DNA of 64,000 nucleotides from CAYRES01 sp964423425 (GCA_964423425.1 CAYRES010000014.1:1-64000); one strand, 5' to 3'; shown: positions 26,111 through 37,559, counted from the stretch's first letter. Program-made: numbers and translations. Notes: a model not told the origin generated them from the sequence alone.

Positions 26111-26880
26111 CGCGGATCCAACGAGCGCCGGTAGATGATCTCAAGCCCTTTGAGGGTCAACATGCCGTCGAGATGGTCGAGGCTGCGGGTGAATTCGAAG
26201 ATGAGCGGGGAGAGACCGCCGGTGGCCACGGCCACGGCCTTGCCCCCAAGCTCCCGCCGCATCCGTTCGACAACTCCGTCGACCTGTCCCGCAAAGCCGT
26301 AGATGGCTCCCGCCTGCATGGCCTGCACCGTGCTCTTGCCGATGACGGTGCCCGGATCGACCAACTCGATCTTGCTCAGTTTCGCCGCCCGGGAGGCGAG
26401 CGCGTCGATGGAGATATCGATGCCCGGCGATATGGCCGTACCCAAATACTCTCCCCTGGCGGATATGGCCGAGAAGGTGGTGGCGGTACCGAAATCGATC
26501 ACGATGCAGGGCCCTCCGTACGACTCGTAGGCAGCCACTCCGTCAACCACCAGATCCGCTCCCACTTCACGGGGATTATTGGTGAGGATGGGCATACCCG
26601 TCTTGACCCCGGGGGCCACGATGAGCGGCTCGAAGCCCAGGTGCAGGGTGCACATGGCGTGGTATTCGGCATTCAGCCGCGGAACCACCGAGGCGAGCGC
26701 GCAGGAGGTGATGTCGTGCCGGGAGAGCTCGGAGAGTTCGAGTAGGTTGAACACCATGATGGCGAGCTCATCGCCGGTGCGCGTGTTGTCGGTGGCTACT
26801 CTCCAGTGCCGTACCAGAGAGGCGTCCTCGAATAGACCGAGCACGGTTTGCGTGTTGCCCACATCTACTGCCAGAAGCAT
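26107..26880 (-). CDS. coaX: Type III pantothenate kinase
   Basis: Phosphorylates pantothenate, first step of coenzyme A synthesis; 257 residues. ASKHA-fold motifs are clear: phosphate loop LAVDVGNTQTVLGLF, GADLVVDGVAAYE and CIVIDFGTATTF, followed by ISPGIDIS. I place the start at ATG 26880 behind AAGGAGGGACG; upstream in-frame codons look like non-coding sequence. The stop overlaps the dus start. In Bacillus coaX lies near ftsH in the same cluster; here it has moved next to the NAD genes. Confidence 0.95.
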   Translation of the reverse strand: MLLAVDVGNTQTVLGLFEDASLVRHWRVATDNTRTGDELAIMVFNLLELSELSRHDITSCALASVVPRLNAEYHAMCTLHLGFEPLIVAPGVKTGMPILTNNPREVGADLVVDGVAAYESYGGPCIVIDFGTATTFSAISARGEYLGTAISPGIDISIDALASRAAKLSKIELVDPGTVIGKSTVQAMQAGAIYGFAGQVDGVVERMRRELGGKAVAVATGGLSPLIFEFTRSLDHLDGMLTLKGLEIIYRRSLDPR

Positions 26881-26952
26881 CGTCCCTCCTTCACGCCCGG
26901 CCTTTCGTGTACAGCGAGGTGGCATATGCCCGACCGGCAGCGATGTACAACA

Positions 26953-27864
26953 TCACGCCGTGTCAACCACGAAATCGAGGGCCAAGTCCACCGGCGGCGC
27001 TCCCGCGGTCAGCGCGCTCGACGAGATCAAGTCAACCCCGGTGCGGGCGATGGCGGCCACGTTCTCGAGTGTCACCCTTCCCGAGGCCTCGAGGAGCACG
27101 CTCGGATCGAGGAGCCGCGCCGCCTCCACACAACGGCGCAACGTCTCGGGCTCCATGTTGTCCAGCAAGACGATATCCGCCCCGGCTGCGACGGCCTCTC
27201 GGAGACCGGCCTCGTCCTGGACTTCCACCTCCACCTTCATGCTGAAGGGAGCACGTGTCTTCGCCGCCCGGACCGCCGCCGCGATGCTTCCCCCGGCCAC
27301 CACGTGATTATCTTTGATGAGCACCATATCGAACAGGCCGAAACGGTGGTTCTCGCAGCCACCCGCCCGCACTGCCCTCTTCTCCCAGAACCTCAAACCT
27401 GGCATGGTCTTGCGGGTGTCCACCACGACGGCGTTCGTGCCCTCGACCGCCCGGGAGAACAACCGCGCCTGCGTGGCCACGCCGCACACGTGGCGCAGCA
27501 TGTTCAACATGGTACGCTCGGCGGCAAGTACGCTGCGGGCCCGCCCTCGTATCTCGGCCAACACGTCCCCCGCCGCCAGCTCTTGGCCCTCCACCGCCTT
27601 CTCCCCGAAGAGGCAGCTGGGGTCGACCTCTCTCATTACGGCAGCGGCCAGGGGCAACCCAGAGACCACCGCCTCCTCCCGAGCCACCACACGCGCCCGG
27701 GCCTCTGCCTGCGGCGGCACGGTCCACTCGGAGGTCACGTCGCCGTAACTCGCGAGATCCTCCAAGAGTGCCAACTTCACCAGCGCTTCGGTTACCGCGT
27801 CGATCCCTCGCCGCCCCTGAAACTCCACCATTCTCCCTACGCTCCCTGCACGCTCTTCACCCAT
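26953..27864 (-). CDS. nadC: Nicotinate-nucleotide pyrophosphorylase (carboxylating)
   Basis: Converts quinolinate and PRPP to nicotinate mononucleotide and CO2, the third step of de novo NAD synthesis; 303 residues. Motifs: EDLASYGDVTSE, the substrate loop VVDTRKTMPGLR, HRFGLFDMVLIKDNH, and the PRPP/phosphate part VEVEVQDEAG and DIVLLDNM. The start ATG overlaps nadB by eight bases, so nadA-nadB-nadC form one coupled operon, followed by coaX. Both downstream enzymes make adenine-dinucleotide-type cofactors. Confidence 0.95.
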   Translation of the reverse strand: MGEERAGSVGRMVEFQGRRGIDAVTEALVKLALLEDLASYGDVTSEWTVPPQAEARARVVAREEAVVSGLPLAAAVMREVDPSCLFGEKAVEGQELAAGDVLAEIRGRARSVLAAERTMLNMLRHVCGVATQARLFSRAVEGTNAVVVDTRKTMPGLRFWEKRAVRAGGCENHRFGLFDMVLIKDNHVVAGGSIAAAVRAAKTRAPFSMKVEVEVQDEAGLREAVAAGADIVLLDNMEPETLRRCVEAARLLDPSVLLEASGRVTLENVAAIARTGVDLISSSALTAGAPPVDLALDFVVDTA

Positions 27865-29521
27865 CTTTCCCCTTTCGCGAGGTGGTGAGTCCGGTGACGT
27901 TGAGCGAGGCGTCTCCTACGCAAGGATCGAACCGCACGGAGACATGCCGCCTCCACAATTCGTCGCGTACCTCGGGGAAGTCCGAGCGCAGATGCACACC
28001 GCGGCTCTCCTCCCTCGCAAGAGCTGAGGAGACCATCAGCCCGGCCAGTGTCAGCATGTTGAACACCTCAAGTTCCTCCACAACCCGGGCCGGTGGAGCC
28101 AGCGAGTCGCGCACGGCCGCGAGGGTTCGAGCCGCCTCCTCCAATCCCTCCCGTGACCTCACCACTCCGCACAGGCGGGACATGACCGTCTTGACGGCCC
28201 CGCAGGCCTCCTTCAGCGCGATGGGGGAGTTGCCGGGACGGACCTCGTCGGAGAGGGCGAGCTTCACCTTGCGCACGGTGCGCTCCGGCGCGGACAGATA
28301 GCGGTTCAGATCGCGTACGACCCGCTCACCGAACACCAGCCCCTCGAGCAGGGAGTTCGAGGCTAGGCGATTGGCGCCGTGCACTCCGGAACTCGAGACT
28401 TCGCCGCAGGCGTAGAGTCCGGGCAGTGTGGTCCTGCCCCACAGATCGCTCGCGGCGCCGCCCACGAAGTAGTGGGAGGCAGGAGATACGGGAATGAGCT
28501 CGTGTTCGAGGTCGTAGCCCCGATGACGCAGCCCTGCGTACACGGTGGGGAAGCGCTCTTTGAGGAAATCACCCGGGAGGTGGCGGGCATCGAGCCATAC
28601 AAAATCGGTGCCCATGTCATCCATCACCCTCTTCATCCTCCGCACCACGATGTCGCGCGGGGCAAGCTCCGCCTGAGGATGGGCCTCCTCCATGAAGCGC
28701 CTGCCCTCATCGTCGACCAAGTAGGCGCCCTCCCCCCGCAACGCCTCGGTGATGAGAAAAGCGGGATCCTCGTCGCCGTGCAGTGCTGTGGGGTGGAACT
28801 GCATGAACTCGAGGTCACGCAGGACCGCCCCCGCCCGGTAGGCCATGGCGTGGCCGTCGCCCGTCGCCACATCGGGGTTGGTGGTGCTGGCGAACACCTG
28901 TCCGGCACCACCGCTGGCAAGTATCACCGCACGCGCGAGGCTCACCGTGAGTTCACCCTTTTCGCCCAGTGACACAGCGCCGATGCAGCGGCCGCCGTCC
29001 GTCAGGAGATCGACCACGAACTCGTTTTCGTGCAACTCGACCCGGCTGCCCGAGATCATGGCGTCAACAAGGGTACTCGCCACCACGCTGCCGGTGGCGT
29101 CACCACCCGCCCTTACCACTCGGGGCACCGAATGCGCCCCCTCGGAGGCCAGAACGAGCTCCCCCTCGCGCTTGTCGAACTTGGTGCCCAGGTGCTCCAG
29201 TTCGCGCACCCGCCCGGGACCCTCCTCCACCAGGATACGCACAGCCTCCTCGTCGCAGAGACCGGCTCCGGCCACCAGCGTATCGCGGAAGTGAAGGTCG
29301 GGGGAGTCGTAGGGGCCCATGGCAGCCGCGATGCCCCCCTGGGCCAGGAACGTAGCCGTGTCGTCAAAAGTGCTCTTGGTGAGGAGGGCGACGTTCCACC
29401 GGCGCGCCGCCCCCACCGCCGCCGTGATGCCCCCTATGCCACCGCCGATGACGACCACGTCGTAACTCGAATAACGGATGTCGGCGCCTCCGGCGGCGCA
29501 CAGATACGGGCGTTCCACCAC
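27857..29521 (-). CDS. nadB: L-aspartate oxidase
   Basis: FAD enzyme making iminoaspartate for quinolinate synthesis; it can use fumarate instead of oxygen, which suits an anaerobe. At 554 residues it has the FAD site VVIGGGIGGITAAVGAARR, the substrate-binding EFMQFHPTAL and the succinate-dehydrogenase-like HGANRLASNSLLEGLVFG. The C-terminal helical domain closes the protein (FDPCVGDASLN). The start is GTG 29521 with GGGGGAG upstream, 12 bases after the folK-nadA stop. Fumarate reductase flavoprotein is excluded by the neighbours and the length. Confidence 0.94.
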   Translation of the reverse strand: MVERPYLCAAGGADIRYSSYDVVVIGGGIGGITAAVGAARRWNVALLTKSTFDDTATFLAQGGIAAAMGPYDSPDLHFRDTLVAGAGLCDEEAVRILVEEGPGRVRELEHLGTKFDKREGELVLASEGAHSVPRVVRAGGDATGSVVASTLVDAMISGSRVELHENEFVVDLLTDGGRCIGAVSLGEKGELTVSLARAVILASGGAGQVFASTTNPDVATGDGHAMAYRAGAVLRDLEFMQFHPTALHGDEDPAFLITEALRGEGAYLVDDEGRRFMEEAHPQAELAPRDIVVRRMKRVMDDMGTDFVWLDARHLPGDFLKERFPTVYAGLRHRGYDLEHELIPVSPASHYFVGGAASDLWGRTTLPGLYACGEVSSSGVHGANRLASNSLLEGLVFGERVVRDLNRYLSAPERTVRKVKLALSDEVRPGNSPIALKEACGAVKTVMSRLCGVVRSREGLEEAARTLAAVRDSLAPPARVVEELEVFNMLTLAGLMVSSALAREESRGVHLRSDFPEVRDELWRRHVSVRFDPCVGDASLNVTGLTTSRKGKDG

Positions 29522-29533
29522 CGCGGTCTCCCC

Positions 29534-30988
29534 CTACCGCCCGATGGCCACCATGCGCTCGACAGCCCGCAGGGCGGCGAGACGGATGGGCTCGGGCACA
29601 GTGATGACCGGCTCTTCTCTCTCCAAGGCCGTCACCGCGTTCTCCAGAGTGGTGAGCTTCATGTTGGGACACACGGCCATATTGGTGACGGGGTAGAAGC
29701 GCTTGCCGGGAACGTCCTGCTCGAGACGGTAGATCATGCCGAGCTCGGTACCGATGATGAACTCCTTGCCCTTGTCTTCCCGGCAGAAGCGCACCATGCC
29801 CGAGGTGCTCTCGACGGCATCGGCGGTATCGCTCACCTCGGTGCGGCACTCCGGGTGCACCACGAGCTTGGCTCCCGGATGTTCCCGCCTCGCCGCGAGC
29901 GCATCCTCCAGTTCGATGAGGTCGTGTGTGGGGCAGAACCCCTCCCATAACACCATGGGCCGGCCGGTACGTTTCATGACCCAGGCCCCGAGATTGCGAT
30001 CAGGCGTGAAGATGATGTCTTGATCGGCGGGGAGCGACTCCACCACCTGCACGGCATTGGCGCTGGTGCAGCACACGTCCGATTCAGCCTTCACCGCTGC
30101 GGAGGTGTTGACGTAGCTCACCACGAGGGCTCCCGGGTGCTCGGCTTTGAAAGCCCTCAGATCATCGGGGTCGACCATCTGGGCCATCGGACAGCAGGCC
30201 TTGGCCTCGGGCATCACCACGGTGCGGTCGGGTGCCAGAATGGCGGCCGTCTCGGCCATGAAGTCGACTCCGCAGAAGAGGATGAGCCGGGCCTCGGAGG
30301 CTGCGGCCTTCCGGGCCAGACCCAGCGAGTCACCGACGAAATCCGCAGCATCCTGTATCTCGGGGCGCTGGTAGTTGTGGGCCAGGATCACCGCGCCCTT
30401 CTCTTCCGCCAGGCGCCGCAGCCGCCTGCTGAGCGATGCCCGTTCGGCGACGGCCTGTACCTCCGTCGAATGCTGCATGGACAACCACCATCCCTTGGTG
30501 TTGGCTTCGCACGTCATCCGCTCCACCCGCTGATGAGCCACACGGGCAAGAGCCTGCTCCACCGTCAGGCCGGGCACGAACTCCAACCCTGGGGCGATCT
30601 CGGCCAGAGGCTCGAGCACGAACCGTCTCGCACGCACCCGTGGGTGCGGGAGTGCAAGGCGCGGGTGAGCTACCTCGGGCCCATCGTACCAAACGAGGTC
30701 GATATCGATCGTCCTCGGCCCGAAACGCTCGCTGCGTACCCGCCCCAGATCGGCCTCTATGCGCTGCATGAGGTCGAGCAACCCCAGGGGAGTGCAGGCC
30801 GACTCCAGACCGACCGCGGCATTCAGGAAGTCGGGTTGGGTCTCCTTCTCCCGGGGAGCCGTCAGGTAGAGCGAGGAGACGACGAAGACATGAGTGCGGG
30901 GCAGCCGTGCGAGTGCCCGCACGGCTGCCCCCAGAAGCTGCCGGGAGTCACCCTGATTGGAACCGAGGCTGAGATAGTAGACTGTCAT
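29534..30988 (-). CDS. FolK-NadA fusion: HPPK joined in frame to quinolinate synthase
   Basis: One open frame of 484 residues holds two enzymes of different pathways. Residues 1-155 are HPPK (FolK) of folate synthesis (LSLGSNQGD, RFGPRTIDIDLVWYD, LPHPRVRARRFVLEPLAE). From about 171 on it is NadA, the 4Fe-4S quinolinate synthase. Cluster cysteines lie in PEAKACCPMAQ, DVCCTSANAV and VHPECRTE, and substrate residues in AHNYQRPEIQD. The start ATG 30988 fits the FolK N-terminus. The NadA part begins at an internal ATG (30478) with a weak AAGGGA site, so separate NadA might also be made. I see no stop or low-quality sequence at the junction. The position joins the fol genes upstream with nadB downstream, so gene fusion at an operon boundary is plausible. 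Confidence 0.88.
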   Translation of the reverse strand: MTVYYLSLGSNQGDSRQLLGAAVRALARLPRTHVFVVSSLYLTAPREKETQPDFLNAAVGLESACTPLGLLDLMQRIEADLGRVRSERFGPRTIDIDLVWYDGPEVAHPRLALPHPRVRARRFVLEPLAEIAPGLEFVPGLTVEQALARVAHQRVERMTCEANTKGWWLSMQHSTEVQAVAERASLSRRLRRLAEEKGAVILAHNYQRPEIQDAADFVGDSLGLARKAAASEARLILFCGVDFMAETAAILAPDRTVVMPEAKACCPMAQMVDPDDLRAFKAEHPGALVVSYVNTSAAVKAESDVCCTSANAVQVVESLPADQDIIFTPDRNLGAWVMKRTGRPMVLWEGFCPTHDLIELEDALAARREHPGAKLVVHPECRTEVSDTADAVESTSGMVRFCREDKGKEFIIGTELGMIYRLEQDVPGKRFYPVTNMAVCPNMKLTTLENAVTALEREEPVITVPEPIRLAALRAVERMVAIGR

Positions 30989-31029
30989 GATGGATTGTGG
31001 CGGCCCGGCCGGCCGGGCCGCTCCGGTTC

Positions 31030-31602
31030 TCAGTACCCCGGCCGCCGAAGCTCGAACTCGGCAAAGACTCCCTGCACGGAGAAGCGGAGCGGTGCATGTG
31101 GTTTGCCCACTCGCACCCACACTCGACCTACCGGGTAACGGCACAGGATTTCCTCGGCGAGCGCCTCGGCCACGCTCTCGATGAGCTGGAAGCTCCGCCC
31201 CGCAACCACGTCTTCGGCCGTCTCCATAAGCGCTACATAGCTCACCGTGCGTGACAACTCATCACCCAGAGCAGACTCGAGCGGCGCCACCGCCACGTCG
31301 ACGACGAACCGCTGCCCCATCCGCTGCTCTTCGTCGAGCACCCCGTGGTGCCCGAACAGTTCGAGCCCGGTGAAGGAGACCTGCAGGCTACGGACCGCGC
31401 CCCCAGGCGGGGTCGCGGAGCCACCGGCCTCCGTCTCGTCACCTCGGCCCCCACAGAGGCGGTCGCCAACTGGGGCCGGACCACCGACCTGCCTTGGACC
31501 ACCGACTGAGGCAGCTAGGCCCGGGACTGCCGGACCGCAGCCGCCCCCGCCGCAGCCTTCGCGGCCCCCCTCAGCGCAGCCACGCTCAGGGTGGCTATCC
31601 AT
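31030..31602 (-). CDS. folB: Dihydroneopterin aldolase with Gly/Pro-rich N-terminal extension
   Basis: The C-terminal 120 residues are FolB, which splits dihydroneopterin to 6-hydroxymethyl-dihydropterin (VSFTGLELFGHHGVLDEE with the pterin-binding Tyr replaced by His; ESVAEALAEEIL with the catalytic region; VRVGKPHAPL). The first 70 residues are rich in Gly, Pro and Ala and have no homology. I use ATG 31602, which overlaps the folP stop by eight bases. GTG 31611 is possible, and a later non-ATG start that removes the extension cannot be excluded. It lies between folP and folK, the conserved order. Confidence 0.85.
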   Translation of the reverse strand: MDSHPERGCAEGGREGCGGGGCGPAVPGLAASVGGPRQVGGPAPVGDRLCGGRGDETEAGGSATPPGGAVRSLQVSFTGLELFGHHGVLDEEQRMGQRFVVDVAVAPLESALGDELSRTVSYVALMETAEDVVAGRSFQLIESVAEALAEEILCRYPVGRVWVRVGKPHAPLRFSVQGVFAEFELRRPGY

Positions 31603-32797
31603 AGACCGCACTCACCACTTTGAGAGCCTGCACATTCTCAGCCACGTCGTGCACGCGCACCAGGTGCGCCTCCTCTCGGGCCGCGATGACGGTGGTGGCG
31701 ACGGTGGAGAGCACCCTGTCCTTGGGCTCTGGGAGGTCGAGGATCACTCCCAGGAAGTACTTGCGCGACGTGCCCACCGCCACGGGCCGGCCGAGTGAAC
31801 GGAAGCTGCGCAGCTGCCGGAGCAGGGCTAGGTTGTGCTCCACGGTCTTGCCGAAACCGATGCCCGGATCGATGACCAAGTTCTCTTCGGCGAGACCCTG
31901 GTCGACCGCCCAGCTGAGGCGCTCCGCAAACCAGGCGTAGATATCCTGCACCACGTCATCGTAGGTGGGGTCGAGCTGCATGGTAGCCGGCGTGCCCTGC
32001 ATGTGCATGAGCACCACGGGACAGGCGGCGTCGCGCAGGCAGGCCGCCATCTCGGGGTCTCCTCGCAGCGCCGTCACGTCGTTGATGAGCCCTGCGCCCG
32101 CCTCCAAGGCAGCCGCCGCCACCGCCGCCCGGCTCGTGTCGACCGATATCGGCACCCCGAGGTCGGGGGCAAGCTCGGCCACCAGCGGCACCACCCGCTG
32201 CATCTCCACCTCGAGCGGAACCGGGTCGGACCCGGGACGAGTCGACTGGCCACCGATATCGATGAGGTCGGCACCTTGGGCGGCCATCTCACGCGCCCGT
32301 GCAGCCGCCGCCTCAAACTCCGCGAAGTCACCACCGTCGGAGAAGGAGTCGGGAGTGACATTCAGCGCCCCCATCACCAGGGGCACGCGTGCCGACTGCA
32401 GTAATGGGTGGCACACGGGAGCCAGACTGTCGACGTGGGTGAGGGCCGACATGATGGCTTCGGAGAGCTCTCGCAGGCCAAATGGTTGATCGCGTAGCTT
32501 CGGCAAGAGACGTTCGTACTGGGCAAGCGTGCCCATCATCAGGCACTCGGCTTCCCGACCGCCAAGTTCGTACACTTCCCTGGAGGTGGCTACCTCGCCC
32601 CCCCGCGACAGCATCTCCTGCTTGAGTATGTTGGCGGCGCGAATGTCGATGCCCTTGACGTGAACGACCCGGAACAGAGCCTTCTTGTCCATGATGTCGA
32701 TGCCGGCGCTCGACACCGCCATGCGGCCGAGCACCTTGCGCACGTCGTCGACGTCGCGAAGAAGAAGTACGTGGGGAAGACCGACGATGGGAATCAC
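31595..32797 (-). CDS. folP: Dihydropteroate synthase with N-terminal extension
   Basis: Joins the pterin pyrophosphate with p-aminobenzoate. The TIM-barrel enzyme occupies about 135-400 (LVMGALNVTPDSFSDGG, DLIDIGGQSTRPGS, VPISVDTSRAAVA, LINDVTAL, VIDPGIGFGKT). The first 130 residues are an extra domain seen in DHPS of clostridia, archaea and some actinobacteria; its role is unknown. The start ATG 32797 follows folE by 30 bases. It is an antifolate (sulfonamide) target, and I see nothing unusual in the substrate loops. Confidence 0.94.
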   Translation of the reverse strand: MIPIVGLPHVLLLRDVDDVRKVLGRMAVSSAGIDIMDKKALFRVVHVKGIDIRAANILKQEMLSRGGEVATSREVYELGGREAECLMMGTLAQYERLLPKLRDQPFGLRELSEAIMSALTHVDSLAPVCHPLLQSARVPLVMGALNVTPDSFSDGGDFAEFEAAAARAREMAAQGADLIDIGGQSTRPGSDPVPLEVEMQRVVPLVAELAPDLGVPISVDTSRAAVAAAALEAGAGLINDVTALRGDPEMAACLRDAACPVVLMHMQGTPATMQLDPTYDDVVQDIYAWFAERLSWAVDQGLAEENLVIDPGIGFGKTVEHNLALLRQLRSFRSLGRPVAVGTSRKYFLGVILDLPEPKDRVLSTVATTVIAAREEAHLVRVHDVAENVQALKVVSAVYG

Positions 32798-32827
32798 AGC
32801 ATGCCTTTCGCTCGCTCACCCAGGGGG

Positions 32828-33397
32828 CTATGACCGCGGTGCATCGATGAGGGCCAGCACTTCGGCTCTGGTGGCAGCACTGGAACGACACACTCCGCGT
32901 ACCGCCGACGTCACCGTGAGGGAGCCGACCGTGCGTACCCCACGCATGGACATACAGAGGTGCTCGGCCTGAATGAGCACAAGCACACCGGCCGGCTCCA
33001 GAGTATGCACCACCGTGTCGGCAATCTCGCTGGTGAGACGCTCCTGTAACTGAAGACGGGCCGCCGCCATCTTCACCAGCCGGGCCAGCTTCGAAAGCCC
33101 CGCGATACCTCCCCCCTTGGAAGGAATGTACCCCACGTGCGCCACCCCGAAGAAGGGTACGAGATGGTGCTCGCAGATGGAGAAGAAGGGAATGTCACGG
33201 ATGAGCACCAGCTCTTGATGGGTGTCGGAGGCCATGGGCTGCACCAGGGTCTTCAGGTCGCACCCTATGCCGTCGAGGACCTCTTCATAGAGATCTGCGA
33301 CCCGGCGGGGAGTCTCCATGAGACCTTCGCGCGCGAGGTCTTCACCGATGCCTTCGAGAATGAGGCGGACGCCCTGTTCGATCCTGTCCCGGTCCAC
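32828..33397 (-). CDS. folE: GTP cyclohydrolase I
   Basis: First enzyme of folate synthesis, GTP to dihydroneopterin triphosphate; 189 residues, usual length. Zinc ligands are in FFSICEHHLVPFFG and in QAEHLCMSMRG, and GLSKLARLV and ERLT carry the substrate pocket. The start is GTG 33397 behind GGAGGGGTCCCC. It begins the folE-folP-folB-folK set and follows ftsH by about 17 bases. In Bacillus the cluster has pab genes here and folE lies elsewhere. Confidence 0.95.
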   Translation of the reverse strand: MDRDRIEQGVRLILEGIGEDLAREGLMETPRRVADLYEEVLDGIGCDLKTLVQPMASDTHQELVLIRDIPFFSICEHHLVPFFGVAHVGYIPSKGGGIAGLSKLARLVKMAAARLQLQERLTSEIADTVVHTLEPAGVLVLIQAEHLCMSMRGVRTVGSLTVTSAVRGVCRSSAATRAEVLALIDAPRS

Positions 33398-33414
33398 GGG
33401 GACCCCTCCGGGCC

Positions 33415-35382
<1,968 letters not shown>

Positions 35383-35534
35383 AGAAACTCCACCCTTCGA
35401 GGGCCAATACAAGCCATCTCTACAGTAAGCCAGATGTTACCACAGCGCCCCGACGGTGCCCTTTCCGAGGCGCCCGCCCACACCGGGGCGCAGATCCACC
35501 AAGGAGGTCGCCACGCCTTGCGGGCGGCCTCACC

Positions 35535-36071
35535 CTACGAGTACTCGACAGTGGTCTGGTCCGAATCTTCGAGTACACCGATGAAAGGGAGATTCCGCCC
35601 CTTCTCCGCGCAGTCGAGGCCGTAGCCGACGACGAAGAGGTTCTCGATCTCGAAGCCCGTGTAGCGGCAGGGCAATGCCGCCTTGCGCCGGCCCGGCTTG
35701 TTGAGAAGGGTGCATATCTCGAGACTGGCCGGGCCTCGGGAGCTCAGGTTCTTCACCAGGTACTTCAGCGTGAGGCCGGAGTCGATGATGTCTTCCACGA
35801 TGAGCACGTGGCGCCCCTTGATGTCCATGTCGAGGTCCTTGAGGATGCGGACGACCCCGGAACTGTCGGTGGACGAACCGTAGCTCGACACCGCCATGAA
35901 GTCCATCTCGAGATCGAACTCCAGCCGCCGCACCAGATCGGCCACGAAGACGACCGCGCCCTTGAGCACACACACCAGCACCGGCTTGCGGTCTCTGTAG
36001 TCTTGCGAGATGGCCTCCGCCAGCTCCTCGATACGCTTCTGCAGTGCCTCCTCAGAGATCAAGACCTTCAT
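35535..36071 (-). CDS. hpt: Hypoxanthine phosphoribosyltransferase
   Basis: Purine salvage enzyme, 178 residues, converting hypoxanthine or guanine with PRPP to IMP or GMP. The PRPP motif is VLIVEDIIDSGLTL. The flexible loop contains SSYGSSTDSSG and the base-binding part NLFVVGYGLDCAEKGRNLP. ATG 36071 overlaps the tilS stop by one base (TGATG) and has GGGGAG in front; a TTG one codon earlier is less likely. tilS-hpt-ftsH is one of the most conserved gene strings of Gram-positive bacteria. Confidence 0.95.
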   Translation of the reverse strand: MKVLISEEALQKRIEELAEAISQDYRDRKPVLVCVLKGAVVFVADLVRRLEFDLEMDFMAVSSYGSSTDSSGVVRILKDLDMDIKGRHVLIVEDIIDSGLTLKYLVKNLSSRGPASLEICTLLNKPGRRKAALPCRYTGFEIENLFVVGYGLDCAEKGRNLPFIGVLEDSDQTTVEYS

Positions 36072-37474
36072 CAACCCGCTCCCCTGCCATTGGCTTGCCT
36101 TGAGACGCCGGGCTCGGCGACCTTCTCGATGCTCAACCGCAAGAACCTTTTCGTCCTCTCAGATATTCTACTTGACTCGGCCACCACCACACCACCGAGC
36201 CACACCACTCTGCCGGCGGAGACGAACACGGGCACCCGTGGCCGCCCACGCGCCGGTACCGCCCGATCCACGAGTATGTCCTTCAGCAGCCGGGACCCGC
36301 TCATGCCCAAAGGCTGCATGCGGTCACCGGGCCGGACCCCGCGCACCGTGAGCGAGGAGACCACACTGTCGGCGTCGAGGTAGGCCTCCGTGCGGGGGTC
36401 ATGCGCCTCATACCCTGCCACAATCCGAGCCCGCAGCCTCAAGCCATGCGCCTCCACCTCACCAGGAACGGGCAAGGTGACGGACGCCGCCCACGCGGCC
36501 ATGCGCGCAACCGCTTCGTCCTCGCGTGGCGTGAGGAGCACCTCGTCGTACTCCTTGCACACCACATACCCCGAGCCCACGTCCAGGCTGGCGCTCCCCT
36601 CGACCTCGAGAAGCGCCTCGGTATCGAGTACCACCCGGCGGGAGACACCCCTGCCGGCCACCTCCTCGAGCAGCCGGTGCAACAGCGCGCGGCGAAGCGG
36701 CATCGGCAGGCCGAGAAGCCTCGGCGCCGAGAATACTCCTCCTGCGCTCACCTCATCTCGTGCCCGCTCAACGGCATCGCCGGTGACCGCCGACGCCTCG
36801 GCCGCAACTTCCGCAGTACGAGCCAATGCCTCCGCCGCTCCCGGGAGGAGCTCCTCGAGCAGAGGAAGTACCCGGGCACGGATGCCGGTGCGCGCGTAAC
36901 CCGGATCGTCGTTACCGCGATCGACCGCGAAGGTCAAACCGTGACCCACGCAGTACGCCTCGGTCTCGCTGCGGCGTACGCAGAGGAAGGGCCTCACCCA
37001 GGGGCCCTCCTTCGGCATCATGCCCCGCAGAGAACGAAGCCCTCCATACCGACAGGCCCGATAGAGGAGGGTCTCGGCTTGATCGTCGAGGGTATGGCCG
37101 AGCACCACCACCCCGGCCCCAACCTGGGACGAGACCGCATGGGCCGCTTCGCGCCGGGCAAGCCGGGCCTGCTCCTGTAGGTTGCCGGCTCCCTTCTTCA
37201 GGGGACGGTGTTCGACACGCAGGGGCACCCCCAGCCGACTGCAGATGCCCTCCACAAGCGCCTGATCGGCGTCGCTCTCCGGCCCTCGAAGGTGGTGATT
37301 GACGTGCAGCACGCTCACCCGGGCGGGTCCGTCGGCACCGAGGCCGCCTGAGGCAAGAAGATGGAGAAGTGCGAGGGAGTCCTGTCCACCCGAGCACATG
37401 ACGAGGGCACCCCGAGCGGAGAGGAACAGGTGTTCGCGGCGGCAGAAGAGAGTGACTCGCTGAACGGTATCCAT
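36071..37474 (-). CDS. tilS: tRNA(Ile)-lysidine synthase
   Basis: Adds lysine to C34 of the CAU-anticodon tRNA-Ile, so that it reads AUA; essential. At 467 residues it has the N-type ATP pyrophosphatase PP-loop in MCSGGQDSLALLHL (SGGxDS), LHVNHHLRG and the LGHTLDDQAETLL motif. The two C-terminal tRNA-binding domains follow (GVRPGDRMQP, LKDILVD). ATG 37474 gives the usual distance to the PP-loop; upstream codons are not conserved. It is the first gene of the minus-strand supercluster and diverges from the ferredoxin gene. Confidence 0.93.
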   Translation of the reverse strand: MDTVQRVTLFCRREHLFLSARGALVMCSGGQDSLALLHLLASGGLGADGPARVSVLHVNHHLRGPESDADQALVEGICSRLGVPLRVEHRPLKKGAGNLQEQARLARREAAHAVSSQVGAGVVVLGHTLDDQAETLLYRACRYGGLRSLRGMMPKEGPWVRPFLCVRRSETEAYCVGHGLTFAVDRGNDDPGYARTGIRARVLPLLEELLPGAAEALARTAEVAAEASAVTGDAVERARDEVSAGGVFSAPRLLGLPMPLRRALLHRLLEEVAGRGVSRRVVLDTEALLEVEGSASLDVGSGYVVCKEYDEVLLTPREDEAVARMAAWAASVTLPVPGEVEAHGLRLRARIVAGYEAHDPRTEAYLDADSVVSSLTVRGVRPGDRMQPLGMSGSRLLKDILVDRAVPARGRPRVPVFVSAGRVVWLGGVVVAESSRISERTKRFLRLSIEKVAEPGVSRQANGRGAG

Positions 37475-37559
37475 AGCGGTGAAGCGCAAGCATAGCACAG
37501 GGATCTTGGCCGCCCGCTCAAGGACGGATAAACTCTTGCCGACGGAAGGGGGCTTCTTC

